A DNA stretch of 64,000 bases from assembly GCF_002250055.1 (NCBI RefSeq), contig NZ_CP018866.1, positions 1,852,501 through 1,916,500 of the forward strand. Direction: 5' to 3'. The translations under genes and the position numbers were made by a program. The notes beneath the pieces were generated by a model, which saw nothing but the letters and a program-made list of their open reading frames with translations, had not been told where the DNA came from and searched no databases. This stretch comes from Sutcliffiella cohnii. GTDB taxonomy: Bacteria; Bacillota; Bacilli; Bacillales; Bacillaceae_I. Shown in pieces: positions 18,723-27,933 of this stretch. The stretch's first letter is position 1. Every line of letters begins with the position of its first letter.

Positions 18723-20417
18723 GTGAAGTTCCATGAATATCCATATAATAGACCGAATGTAGGTCAATTAGAAGAAAAGTATGAACTGTTACTAACGGAG
18801 TTTTCTGAAGCGAGTACTGTTGCTTTCCAAGAGGAAGCATTAAGGAAAATAAATGAAATTAGAAATGAAATTAGTACACTATCAAGCTTAGTATCCATTC
18901 GCCATTCTGTTGATACGAATGATGAATTTTATAGAGAAGAACAAGAATATTTTGATGAAGTTTCTCCTTTATTTCAGGCGCTTGACACGAAGCTGTACGA
19001 AGCACTATTAGGATCGAAATTTCGTAATGAACTTGAAGCAAAGTGGGGGAGTCAATTATTTGCTTTAGCTGAATGTGAATTGAAAACGTTCCACCCTTCT
19101 ATAATAGAAGAATTACAAAAAGAAAATAAGCTTATTACTCAATACAATAAACTGATAGCATCCGCTAAAATTTCGTTTAACGGTGAAGAGAAAACATTAG
19201 CACAAATAGATCCATTCATTGAGTCTAGTGACCGTACTATTCGAAAAAGTGCAAGTGAAGCAAAGTTCAATTTCTTTTCTGAAAACCAACAACAGTTGGA
19301 TCAAATTTTTGATGACTTAGTAAAAGTTCGAACAACAATTGCGAAAAAATTAGGCTTTGAAAACTTTATTGAACTAGGTTATGCAAGAATGATTAGAACA
19401 GATTATAATGCGGAAATGGTACGAAATTTTCGTGATCAAGTTAAAGAGTATATCGTGCCATTAGTAGAGCAATTAAAAGAAAAGCAAGGTGAGCGAATCG
19501 GAATTTCGGACTTAAAGTTTTATGACGAAAACTTTAAGTTTAAATCAGGAAACGCTACTCCAAAAGGTGACCCAAATTGGATTATCGAAAACGGAAAGAA
19601 AATGTATGAAGAGCTTTCACCAGAGACTAATGAATGGTTCCAGTTTATGCTCACACATGATTTGATGGATTTAGTAGCAAAGAAAGGTAAAGAAGCTGGT
19701 GGCTATTGTACATTCATTCCACAATATAAGGCACCGTTCATTTTTTCTAATTTTAACGGAACGAGTGGAGATATCGATGTACTAACACATGAAGCTGGAC
19801 ACGCTTTTCAAGTGTACATGAGCCGTGATTTCAAAGTTCCTGAATATAATTGGCCAACGTACGAGGCTTGTGAAATTCACTCTATGAGTATGGAGTTTTT
19901 TACGTGGCCATGGATGGATTTATTCTTTAAAGAGGACACTGAAAAATACAAGTATGCTCACTTAAGTGGAGCTGTAAGCTTTCTTCCTTATGGGGTTGCA
20001 GTTGATGAATTTCAACATTATATTTACGAAAACTATGATGCAACTCCAGCTGAAAGAAATAAAGCTTGGAGAGAAATGGAGAAAAAATATTTACCTTCCC
20101 GGAACTATGATGGGAACACGTATTTAGAAAATGGAGGTTTTTGGCAAAGGCAAGGTCATATTTATGCTTCCCCATTTTATTATATTGATTATACACTTGC
20201 GCAAATTTGTGCGCTTCAATTTTGGAAGCGAGCGCAAGAAAACAAAGAAGAAGCGTGGAATGATTATTTAGAACTTTGTAAAAAGGGTGGTAGTCTATCT
20301 TTTACGCAATTAGTAAAGGTTGCTAACTTAAAATCCCCGTTTGAAGAAGGGTGTGTACAATCCGTCATTAACGAAATTGAAGCATATTTAAAACAAGTAA
20401 ATGATAAAGAATTATAA
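18723..20417 (+). CDS. M3-family oligoendopeptidase (PepF-like)
   Basis: A 564-residue zinc metallopeptidase of cytoplasmic type with the M3 motif HEAGHAF at about residues 356-362 and the third zinc ligand in ACEIHSMSMEFF. The family degrades oligopeptides. GTG start after AGAGGGG. It is monocistronic and followed by a strong terminator. Confidence 0.93.
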   Translation: MKFHEYPYNRPNVGQLEEKYELLLTEFSEASTVAFQEEALRKINEIRNEISTLSSLVSIRHSVDTNDEFYREEQEYFDEVSPLFQALDTKLYEALLGSKFRNELEAKWGSQLFALAECELKTFHPSIIEELQKENKLITQYNKLIASAKISFNGEEKTLAQIDPFIESSDRTIRKSASEAKFNFFSENQQQLDQIFDDLVKVRTTIAKKLGFENFIELGYARMIRTDYNAEMVRNFRDQVKEYIVPLVEQLKEKQGERIGISDLKFYDENFKFKSGNATPKGDPNWIIENGKKMYEELSPETNEWFQFMLTHDLMDLVAKKGKEAGGYCTFIPQYKAPFIFSNFNGTSGDIDVLTHEAGHAFQVYMSRDFKVPEYNWPTYEACEIHSMSMEFFTWPWMDLFFKEDTEKYKYAHLSGAVSFLPYGVAVDEFQHYIYENYDATPAERNKAWREMEKKYLPSRNYDGNTYLENGGFWQRQGHIYASPFYYIDYTLAQICALQFWKRAQENKEEAWNDYLELCKKGGSLSFTQLVKVANLKSPFEEGCVQSVINEIEAYLKQVNDKEL

Positions 20418-20423
20418 AACATT

Positions 20424-20456
20424 AGCCAGTCGAGGAATTCGACTGGCTTTTTTTGA
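20424..20456 (+). terminator. Terminator of the M3 peptidase gene
   Basis: AGCCAGTCGA and TCGACTGGCT pair, then seven T residues. Confidence 0.9.
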
Positions 20457-20627
20457 CTACAATAGAAAAAGACGAATTCTGTTTTCATCACTAACTTTTT
20501 GACTTATACAAACCATTTATCATTTTACTAAATTTGAAAGTCGCATAAGACGAACTAGTATAAATCGATTAGTAATGAAGCGATACACGATTAGCTAGTT
20601 ATTCTAACCATTCTTTCATGAAAGGGT

Positions 20628-22145
20628 GTGAGAGCAATCCGAACACATAGTTTATTAAGAGCACTTTCAATCCGTAAAATTGTTGGTAGTGTACCAAATT
20701 CCGTCGACTCTATTCATTGTGATTCTCGTGAGGTAATAGAAAACTCTCTTTTCGTTTGTATAAAAGGATATACCGTCGATGGTCATTGTTATATAGACGC
20801 TGCCATTGAAAAAGGTGCAACCATTATTATAGTAGAAGAAATGCCAGAAGAGGTTGAGGGAAGTGTCTGTTACGTTCAAGTAAATAACAGTGTAAAGGCA
20901 TTAGCTCACTTAGCTAGCACTTTTTATGGTCATCCATCATCTAAACTTTCTATCATTGGTGTAACTGGAACGAATGGAAAAACGACTGTATCGACTATTA
21001 TAAATAATATTTTACGTCAAGAAGGATATAAAACAGGACTTTGCGGGACGATTGAAATTGATATTAATGGAAAAAAGCTCCCGAGTAAAAATACAACAAA
21101 TGATTCATTAACATTACAACGAGTTTTACATGATATGGTTGAAAATGGTGTGACGGATGTTGTGCTTGAAGTTTCATCTCACGGGTTATTACAAGGGAGA
21201 CTATCAGGAGTGGACTTTCAAACTGGAGTTTTTACAAACTTGACTCGTGATCATTTAGATTATCACGGTACGATGGAGAATTACAAAAATGTAAAAGGGT
21301 TGTTGTTTTCACAGTTAGGGCAAGATTTCACGAAACAAAAAATGGCTGTGTTAAATGCAGATGACGAAGCATCTACCTATTATGAGCAAATAACAGGTGC
21401 AAATGTTATAACGTATGGAATTAAAAATGATGCAGATTTAAAGGCAAATAATATACAGTACAAAATGGACCACACATTATTTCGGTTAAACACGCCAAAC
21501 GGTACTTACGACGTTGTTTCGCCGTTAGTTGGAGAGTTTAATGTGTATAATTTATTAGCGGCAATTGCAGCATTATCAGATAAGTTATCTATTCCAACCA
21601 TAATAAAAAGTATTAAAAATATACATCCACCAATCGGAAGGATGCAGAAATTAGTGGATCAAGATCCATGTACAATTATTGTTGATTATGCACATACGGA
21701 AGATGCGATAAAAAAGGTGTTACATCATTTGAAAATGTTCTATAAACGAAAAATTATTTCAGTCATAGGAACGGGTGGTAATCGCGATAAAGGGAAGCGA
21801 CCAAGAATGGGGGAAGTTGCGACAGAACATTCTGATTATGTTATATTTACTACAAACAATCCTTTAGATGAACCTTTAGATGAGATAACTAACGGTTTAG
21901 CAGAAGGAGCAGTTCATGATCAATATGAATGTATTGGAGATAGGAGAATGGCTATTTATCGAGCAGTACAATTGGCAGGAGAAGGAGATGTAGTACTCAT
22001 TGCTGGTAAAGGACATGATAAATTTCAAATCATCGGGAACAATTCTATTCCATTTTATGATTCAGAAGTTGCAGTAAGCGCATGGGTACAATATCATCAA
22101 TTGCACAAAAAGTCTTCTTCATCGATCATTACGAAAACTCGATAA
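20628..22145 (+). CDS. MurE-like UDP-N-acetylmuramoyl-tripeptide synthetase paralogue
   Basis: A 505-residue Mur ligase with an intact ATP site GVTGTNGKTT (111-120), a MurE-type N-terminal UDP-binding domain (IHCDSREV), the carbamylated-Lys segment NVKGLLF (K223) and GTGGNRDKGKRP. The motif that recognises diaminopimelate, DNPR in DAP-type MurE, is NNPL here (410-413), so the added amino acid may differ. GTG start close behind AAAGGG. It is not in a dcw cluster; it precedes two lipoprotein genes, the first with a NodB fold. Likely a second MurE-type ligase and not the essential one. Confidence 0.85.
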   Translation: MRAIRTHSLLRALSIRKIVGSVPNSVDSIHCDSREVIENSLFVCIKGYTVDGHCYIDAAIEKGATIIIVEEMPEEVEGSVCYVQVNNSVKALAHLASTFYGHPSSKLSIIGVTGTNGKTTVSTIINNILRQEGYKTGLCGTIEIDINGKKLPSKNTTNDSLTLQRVLHDMVENGVTDVVLEVSSHGLLQGRLSGVDFQTGVFTNLTRDHLDYHGTMENYKNVKGLLFSQLGQDFTKQKMAVLNADDEASTYYEQITGANVITYGIKNDADLKANNIQYKMDHTLFRLNTPNGTYDVVSPLVGEFNVYNLLAAIAALSDKLSIPTIIKSIKNIHPPIGRMQKLVDQDPCTIIVDYAHTEDAIKKVLHHLKMFYKRKIISVIGTGGNRDKGKRPRMGEVATEHSDYVIFTTNNPLDEPLDEITNGLAEGAVHDQYECIGDRRMAIYRAVQLAGEGDVVLIAGKGHDKFQIIGNNSIPFYDSEVAVSAWVQYHQLHKKSSSSIITKTR

Positions 22146-22186
22146 AGATATAAATATTCATATTGTCTAGGGGTATAGGGGGATGT

Positions 22187-23053
22187 ATGAAATATTTAAA
22201 TGTATTACTTTTATTTTGTATACTAATCGTTGGATGTTCCGTTAATAATTTTAATGTGCGAAATCATGCCAATCACATTAAATCTAGCTTTGAGAAAAGT
22301 AATCCAGAAGATTATTACAATGTACCAAGTAAACTGGAACTACTCTCACAGTTAGAAAAAGATGCACTTCATAAACAATATAATACTACAAATAACTTTT
22401 CCGAAAATGTACTTGGTGTGAAAACAATGCTTCATACAGATGAAAAAGTTATAGCATTAACACTTGATGCGTGTGGCGGTGAGTATGGTAGTGGTTATGA
22501 TGAAACTTTAATAGACTTTTTAATAGCTGAAAACATTAAGGCTACCATATTTGTAAATGCTAGGTGGATTGATGCGAATATGGAGGAATTTCTTCAGCTG
22601 GCAAGTAATCCGTTGTTTACAATTGAAAACCATGGTACAGAACATAAGCCGTTATCTATTCGTTCTAACTACGCTTGGGGTATACAAAGTACAACATCGC
22701 AAGAGGAAGTTGTAAATGAAATTATGGGCAACCAAGTAAAAATAACAAAATTGACAGGCTATACACCACGTTATTTTCGCTCGGGTACTGCCTATTATGA
22801 TGAGGCAAGTGTGAAAATCGCGAATGATTTGAACCTTGAAGTTGTGAATTTTAGTATAAATGGAGATGCTGGTGCAACATTTTCGCGAGAAAGAGTTAAG
22901 CAAAGTTTACTCCATTCCACAAATGGTTCAATCGTTATTCTCCATATGAATCAGCCTAGCAGTAATACTGCTGCTGGAGTAAAAGAGGCAATTCCGATAC
23001 TTATTAGTCAAGGATATGAATTTGTTCATTTATCCGATTATGAATTAAAGTAA
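22187..23053 (+). CDS. NodB-fold polysaccharide deacetylase lipoprotein
   Basis: A 288-residue predicted lipoprotein (lipobox LIVGC, Cys17). The NodB domain begins at VIALTLDACGGEY (Asp94) and contains the His motif ENHGTEHKP, RYFRSGTAYYDE and IVILHMNQP. These fit metal-dependent deacetylation of peptidoglycan or another glycan at the cell surface. GGGGG precedes ATG 22187; an upstream in-frame ATG has no such site. The next gene is a related protein. Confidence 0.85.
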   Translation: MKYLNVLLLFCILIVGCSVNNFNVRNHANHIKSSFEKSNPEDYYNVPSKLELLSQLEKDALHKQYNTTNNFSENVLGVKTMLHTDEKVIALTLDACGGEYGSGYDETLIDFLIAENIKATIFVNARWIDANMEEFLQLASNPLFTIENHGTEHKPLSIRSNYAWGIQSTTSQEEVVNEIMGNQVKITKLTGYTPRYFRSGTAYYDEASVKIANDLNLEVVNFSINGDAGATFSRERVKQSLLHSTNGSIVILHMNQPSSNTAAGVKEAIPILISQGYEFVHLSDYELK

Positions 23054-23107
23054 ATAAAAATACATATTTTTTTTCGTTACGGAAAAAATAGTATGTGGGA
23101 GGTTATT

Positions 23108-23974
23108 ATGAGCAATTTCTTTCACATACTATTTGCTGCAGTATTACTTTTTAATATATTCTCATGTCAATCCATTACAAAAGTAATAAAAACCGAGGAA
23201 AATATAGAAGATCCAATACTCAGCACACCGTTAACAACACCAATTTTTCCGGAATATAGTTTACAGAACAAACCGGAGATCCATTCCATTGACGAGATGA
23301 AACAATATTTAATTCAACAATATAACCTGCCGGAAAAATGGGACAAAAAAATCAAATCGATAAAAACGCGGTTTAGTAAAAATGACCAAGTAATAGCCGT
23401 TGTGTTAGAGGACTGTGATTCCTCCAAAAAAGATAAGGAATCTGATAAAGTTTTTTATTTAAAAAATACAAAGGGTACGTTTTTGCCATTACAAGAACAA
23501 CTTGTTACTGGTAGCGGTATGTACTTTTCTGTACCGAAAACACCTTTAACAACAGTTAAAAAAATGCGTAACAGTGTATCAAAAAAAGAAGATGTAGATT
23601 TCATGAATAAAACCGATGAAAAAATGAAAGAAGCGATTGTCCAACAAAAAAAGGCAGAAAAAGTAGTAGAACATTTACCAAAAGACGTAGTAACGGAAGA
23701 GAAAACAGAAGAGATATTGCAAAAAAGTGCAAAAGAAAATATCGAAAAAATACATGTTGTAGAAAATATAAAAGCGGAAGCATTTCAAAACCATTTACAC
23801 GATATCTTTATGCATGCTACAACAGGTACGATGATTATCTTACATATGAGCTACCCTGGTAGTAAAAGTTCAAAAAAAATAAAGATTAAAATACCTGAAT
23901 TCAAAAGCCGTGGTTTTCGTTTTATTCGTCCAAGTAAGCCGGTAATGTTACTTAGTTTTTTTCGTAAACTTTAA
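23108..23974 (+). CDS. Degenerate NodB-like lipoprotein, catalytic core replaced
   Basis: Predicted lipoprotein (FSC lipobox, Cys20), 288 residues, exactly the length of the upstream deacetylase. It shares the fold's start (QVIAVVLEDCDSS against KVIALTLDACGGE) and end (GTMIILHMSYPGS against GSIVILHMNQPSS), but the middle lacks the His motif and is a Lys/Glu-rich helical stretch (about 150-215). It therefore looks like a tandem duplicate that lost deacetylase activity. GGGAGG places the start at ATG 23108 and not 23093. Confidence 0.7.
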   Translation: MSNFFHILFAAVLLFNIFSCQSITKVIKTEENIEDPILSTPLTTPIFPEYSLQNKPEIHSIDEMKQYLIQQYNLPEKWDKKIKSIKTRFSKNDQVIAVVLEDCDSSKKDKESDKVFYLKNTKGTFLPLQEQLVTGSGMYFSVPKTPLTTVKKMRNSVSKKEDVDFMNKTDEKMKEAIVQQKKAEKVVEHLPKDVVTEEKTEEILQKSAKENIEKIHVVENIKAEAFQNHLHDIFMHATTGTMIILHMSYPGSKSSKKIKIKIPEFKSRGFRFIRPSKPVMLLSFFRKL

Positions 23975-24123
23975 TAACAAATAAAAGACAAAGAAAGAGA
24001 AGCTACATGAAATTTGTACGCTTTTCTTTTTTGTTAGAGCTTTTAGTTTATGTTTATTAGTCTTTCTATAATGCAACCTACATATAGTAGAATGACAAGC
24101 TATTGTAGGTGAGGTGAACGCTT

Positions 24124-25167
24124 TTGAAAAAGAACTGGATGGAAGCATTTCAAATTGCTGCAGTTTACGTAGGTACCATCGTCGGAGCGGGCTTTGCAAC
24201 AGGGAAAGAGATTGTCCAGTTTTTTACACAGTACGGTTCTATCGGGTTTATCACTATACTAATCACAGGTTTTTTATTTATTTGGCTAGGCACGAAAATG
24301 ATGTTAATCGCAAAAGATATCGGTGCAGCATCCTATCAGCAGTTTAACGAATATTTGTTTGGAAAAAAGATTGGACTTATCGTTAATATTTTTATGTTAG
24401 TCATTTTAATTTGTGTTGCTGCTGTTATGTTATCTGGAGCAGGGGCAGTATTTTCTGAACAATTAGGTTGGTCATTTCAAATCGGATTAATTTTAACTAT
24501 TATTTTAGCTCTCATAACAGTTTTTAAAGGAGTTAAAGGACTTGTAAGTGTAAATATTATTGTCGTACCGATTTTAATTATATTTAGTATCGTTATATCG
24601 GTTGATGCAGTTGTCGATCATGGATTTTCCTTTATGAAAGGGGAAAATGGGACAAATTCTATTTGGAGGAGTCTCTTTGCTCCAATCTTGTATGGAAGTC
24701 TAAATATTGCATTGGCTCAGCCTGTCCTAGTGCCACTTGCCAGAGAGATTAATGATGATTGGGTAATAAAAAGAGGAGGTTTTATTGGTGGGTTATTATT
24801 ATGTTTTATTTTATTAACTTGTCATATATCGTTATCTTCATTACCTAACTTTACTCAATACGAAATACCGATGGCGGAAGTAGTAAAGGTCTCACTCGTT
24901 TCTATGTATGGCTTTTATGTTATTGTCATTTATGGTGAAATTTTTACATCCGTTGTGAGTAATCTATTTGGGATTCAAAAACAATTAGAAACGGTTTTAT
25001 CCATACCAAAGCATTTTATAACTTTTGCTATTGTATCCATCATTTATATTATTAGCCAAATTGGTTATGCAACATTAATTGAACATTTATACCCGTTTTT
25101 TGGCTATTTAAGTTTATTATTATTATTTTTATTAATAATGAAAAAAAGAAGAAAGACACTTTTATAA
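24124..25167 (+). CDS. ykvI: YkvI-family membrane protein
   Basis: A 347-residue integral membrane protein with about ten hydrophobic segments, beginning AAVYVGTIVGAGFATGKE, a segment typical of the YkvI family related to amino-acid transporters of the APC type. Substrate unknown. TTG start after AGGTGAGG. Its closeness to queC matches the ykvI-queC order I recall in B. subtilis. Confidence 0.8.
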   Translation: MKKNWMEAFQIAAVYVGTIVGAGFATGKEIVQFFTQYGSIGFITILITGFLFIWLGTKMMLIAKDIGAASYQQFNEYLFGKKIGLIVNIFMLVILICVAAVMLSGAGAVFSEQLGWSFQIGLILTIILALITVFKGVKGLVSVNIIVVPILIIFSIVISVDAVVDHGFSFMKGENGTNSIWRSLFAPILYGSLNIALAQPVLVPLAREINDDWVIKRGGFIGGLLLCFILLTCHISLSSLPNFTQYEIPMAEVVKVSLVSMYGFYVIVIYGEIFTSVVSNLFGIQKQLETVLSIPKHFITFAIVSIIYIISQIGYATLIEHLYPFFGYLSLLLLFLLIMKKRRKTLL

Positions 25168-25184
25168 AGAAGTGTCTTTCTTCG
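25149..25184. terminator. Terminator after ykvI
   Basis: GAAGAAAGACACTT and AAGTGTCTTTCTTC form a 14-bp stem at the end of the gene. It may also stop the convergent transcript from 25631. Confidence 0.75.
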
Positions 25185-25229
25185 TGTTGTGACGTCTAGC
25201 TATGGCGCTTATGCCCTACGCTTTTGTTC

Positions 25230-25631
25230 TTATCTCACCATAATTGCTACTACAGCTACAAGTGGTATAGCAGCCATTAACACTGTTCCGATCATAAATA
25301 GTGTATTAAGCGAGTTTTGTACGTGACTTTCGTGTGAAATGAGTTCGTTTTTCTTTACGAATAAACTAATAAAGTTTACAAGCACGCTTAATATTACGAC
25401 ACCAAGTGGTAAAATCGCATTAACAGTAGAATCCATTAAATACATAAATCCTATTACGATTAAAATTAACGGCACGACCTCGATTAATGCAACAAATATA
25501 AATAATCGAGATTGTAAGCTAGCAAGTTTTTCAGGTGTTTCCATTACTTTATCCATCGTAGACCGAACAACAATCGTTATTCCGAAACTAGCAATAACAG
25601 CAGCAATGACAAAAAGATAAATCGCATCCAT
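25230..25631 (-). CDS. ATP-synthase c-subunit-like double-hairpin membrane protein
   Basis: A 133-residue protein with four hydrophobic helices. The first half resembles an F-type c subunit: ETPEKLASLQ in place of the polar RQPE loop, then LFIFVALIEVVPL with E51 where the ion-binding carboxylate sits. The second half repeats this, LFMIGTVLMAAIPL, without the carboxylate. This resembles a V-type double proteolipid in form. It is monocistronic, far from any atp genes. A role in ion translocation is inference only. Confidence 0.6.
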   Translation of the reverse strand: MDAIYLFVIAAVIASFGITIVVRSTMDKVMETPEKLASLQSRLFIFVALIEVVPLILIVIGFMYLMDSTVNAILPLGVVILSVLVNFISLFVKKNELISHESHVQNSLNTLFMIGTVLMAAIPLVAVVAIMVR

Positions 25632-25697
25632 ACGTTAGCCCCCTATGTATAAAAATTCCACTATTCATTATACATGTTAAGTTTAAATAGGAAAAGG

Positions 25698-26309
25698 TTA
25701 AAAAGTAAGTGGTAGTATGAGAAGTAAAAATAAATTAAAAAAGAAATGAGATAGGATGACAACAGTCAAATTCTTTGTCCATACATATAAATATCCCCAA
25801 ACAAGACCCGATAGTGCTGCAGCGGCAACTAACATCACATTTCCGCTCCATATATGTGCAACAGCATAAAGGGCGGATGCTACGAGAACTGCTAACTTTG
25901 GAGTATACATTTGCATACACTTCTTTTGAATATAGCCACGCCAAAATATTTCTTCCCCAGGTATTATGATAAGTAAAAGTACATAATGCCACCATTGTTT
26001 AGGTCCAACAACTGAATAAAGATCTTGAACAAAAGGAACAAAGTATGGAAAGAAACTTTTAATAATTACATATGTAAAAAGAAATAAAAAATATAAGCTA
26101 ATGCCTGAGATAATTCCAATAATATTACTATTGTATTTCAATTTAGTTATTTTTAAATCTACGTTACTTTTCCAAGAAATATAAATAAGAATAATCATGG
26201 AGAGGGGAAATAACGTCCAAAAATATGTACTGAAGGTAAAACTAATTCCTATTAACACATTTGCTAAAATCCAAGTTGCAAGTAGCTTGCCGAATTGAGT
26301 CAATTTCAC
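25698..26309 (-). CDS. CPBP-family intramembrane glutamic protease
   Basis: A 203-residue membrane protein with the CPBP (Abi, CAAX protease-like) motifs: GEEIFWRGYIQ (EExxxR), ALYAVAHIWSGN and the final HFFFN. Substrate unknown; family members include bacteriocin-immunity and signal-processing proteins. It is monocistronic, divergent from the small gene at 26394. Confidence 0.85.
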   Translation of the reverse strand: MKLTQFGKLLATWILANVLIGISFTFSTYFWTLFPLSMIILIYISWKSNVDLKITKLKYNSNIIGIISGISLYFLFLFTYVIIKSFFPYFVPFVQDLYSVVGPKQWWHYVLLLIIIPGEEIFWRGYIQKKCMQMYTPKLAVLVASALYAVAHIWSGNVMLVAAAALSGLVWGYLYVWTKNLTVVILSHFFFNLFLLLILPLTF

Positions 26310-26393
26310 ATACCTCCATAAGGGAAATGTATAAAAAGATCATTTAAGCATATTCTACACTTTGAACTATATGAAAAGAAAGAGGGATGGATT

Positions 26394-26513
26394 TTGACTC
26401 AATCAAAAAGTCAGCAAGAACGTCAATGGAAAACGAGGAAAAACTCTCAAAATGAACACGGTAAAGTAAAATCATTTGAGCAGCTAGCAAATGAAACGAC
26501 GAATAAAAAATAA
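26394..26513 (+). CDS. Small DUF6254-like protein
   Basis: A 39-residue soluble, basic/Gln-rich protein starting at TTG after AGAGGGATGG (26381-26390): MTQSKSQQERQWKTRK, then a conserved-looking HGKVKSFEQLANE. Similar tiny Bacillus proteins of DUF6254 begin MTQSK and carry HGKVK.(F)..L. No function is known. A hairpin (26519-26547) follows. Confidence 0.65.
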   Translation: MTQSKSQQERQWKTRKNSQNEHGKVKSFEQLANETTNKK

Positions 26514-26518
26514 AGTAC

Positions 26519-26547
26519 AGAACATGAGGTACCTCCCGTATGTTCTG
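26519..26547 (+). terminator. Hairpin after the DUF6254-like gene
   Basis: AGAACAT..GAGG and CCTC..ATGTTCT pair imperfectly; the T tract is short, so termination may be weak. Confidence 0.5.
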
Positions 26548-26678
26548 CAATGAGCCTTTTATTTAGCAATTGGTGTAGGACATTCTCAACAGATAAAACA
26601 ATAATGTAGTCAAAAAATATAGAGTGTGTTATATTATTATAGTTATAAAATTTAATACACTTGCCTATTAACTATTAG

Positions 26679-26789
26679 GAGAGGTTATAGCTAAACCCTC
26701 TATAAAAAACTATTTTAAAGTCTTTGTCTTATTATTAGTTTTTATACGAACTTATAACGCTAACCTCTAAAAGGGTTAGCGTTTTTTAT
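26679..26789 (+). promoter_or_regulatory. preQ1-I riboswitch and terminator upstream of queC
   Basis: The compact aptamer AGAGGTTATAGCTAAACCC followed by TCTATAAAAAACTA (26680-26712) matches the preQ1-I consensus. Downstream, AACGCTAACC and GGTTAGCGTT (26756-26783) plus six T residues form the terminator. Binding of pre-queuosine-1 should turn off queCDEF by pseudoknot formation. The remaining interval from 26548 has no visible gene. Confidence 0.93.
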
Positions 26790-26825
26790 TCTTTTTATAC
26801 AAATTAGTAGAAGGGAGAGAGAGCA

Positions 26826-27485
26826 ATGAAGAAAAATGAAAAAGCAATTGTTGTGTTTAGTGGTGGTCAAGACAGTACAACTTGTTTATTTTGGGCGCTT
26901 GAACAGTTTGAAGAAGTAGAAACTGTGACGTTTCATTACGGTCAACGTCATAATTTAGAAATAGAATGCGCTAAAAAAATTGCTTCTGACTTAGGAGTAA
27001 AGCACCGAGTGTTAGATATGTCACTTTTAAGTCAATTATCTGCTAATGCATTAACGAGAGATGACATAGATATTGAAGAAAAGAAAGGGGAGGTACCGAA
27101 TACTTTTGTAGACGGTCGGAACCTTTTATTTCTGTCGTTTGCTGCAGTGGCTGCGAAACAAGTGGGAGCGCGCCATATTATAACAGGAGTTTGTGAAACA
27201 GACTTTAGTGGCTACCCTGATTGTCGGGACGTCTTTATAAAATCTTTGAACGTAACATTAAATTTATCGATGGATTATCAGTTCGTTATTCATACCCCGC
27301 TAATGTGGTTAAATAAAGCGGAAACGTGGAAACTAGCTGATGAGCTTCATGCACTTGACTATATAAAAGAAAAGACATTAACGTGTTATAACGGAATAGT
27401 TGCAGATGGGTGTGGAGAATGCCCCGCTTGTAAATTAAGAAAACGTGGATTAGAACAATATTTAGAAACGAAGGGAAACAACTGA
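26826..27485 (+). CDS. queC: 7-cyano-7-deazaguanine synthase
   Basis: Converts 7-carboxy-7-deazaguanine to preQ0 using ATP and ammonia. The 219-residue protein has the PP-loop [12 protein letters not shown] and the C-terminal zinc cluster [14 protein letters not shown]. First gene of queCDEF, AGAAGGGAGAGAG ribosome binding site. Confidence 0.97.
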   Translation: MKKNEKAIVVFSGGQDSTTCLFWALEQFEEVETVTFHYGQRHNLEIECAKKIASDLGVKHRVLDMSLLSQLSANALTRDDIDIEEKKGEVPNTFVDGRNLLFLSFAAVAAKQVGARHIITGVCETDFSGYPDCRDVFIKSLNVTLNLSMDYQFVIHTPLMWLNKAETWKLADELHALDYIKEKTLTCYNGIVADGCGECPACKLRKRGLEQYLETKGNN

Positions 27486-27486
27486 G

Positions 27487-27933
27487 ATGCTACAACAAAT
27501 ATACCCACAAGTACCTCATTCCTATCAATATGAATTAAACAAAGACATGCAAATAGCTGCAGCACATTATATTCCAACAGTTTCAGCTGGAAAGTGTCGA
27601 CAAGTACATGGCCATACGTATTTTATAAATGTAACTGTAGCAGGAAATGAATTAGACGACTCTGGGTTTCTTGTTAATTTTCAAATATTAAAAAAACTTT
27701 TACACGACAAATATGATCATACAGTATTAAATGACCATAAAGAAGTATTTAGCGATGAAGATTCAAATCATTTTCCGACAACAGAAGTAGTAGCTCGAAA
27801 AATGTGGGAAACGATTGAACAGCATTTACAAACATTACCTAATTCACCAACATGCTTACAAATATTTGTTAGAGAAACACCAACAAGCTACTGTATTTAT
27901 CGACCTAAAAGGGATTGTAGTAAAAATGAATAA
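27487..27933 (+). CDS. queD: 6-carboxy-5,6,7,8-tetrahydropterin synthase
   Basis: A 148-residue PTPS-family enzyme that makes carboxytetrahydropterin from dihydroneopterin triphosphate. AAAHYIP, CRQVHGHTY supplies the catalytic Cys and zinc histidines, and VRETPTSYCIY ends the domain. It begins 1 bp after queC and overlaps queE by 8 bp. Confidence 0.96.
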   Translation: MLQQIYPQVPHSYQYELNKDMQIAAAHYIPTVSAGKCRQVHGHTYFINVTVAGNELDDSGFLVNFQILKKLLHDKYDHTVLNDHKEVFSDEDSNHFPTTEVVARKMWETIEQHLQTLPNSPTCLQIFVRETPTSYCIYRPKRDCSKNE

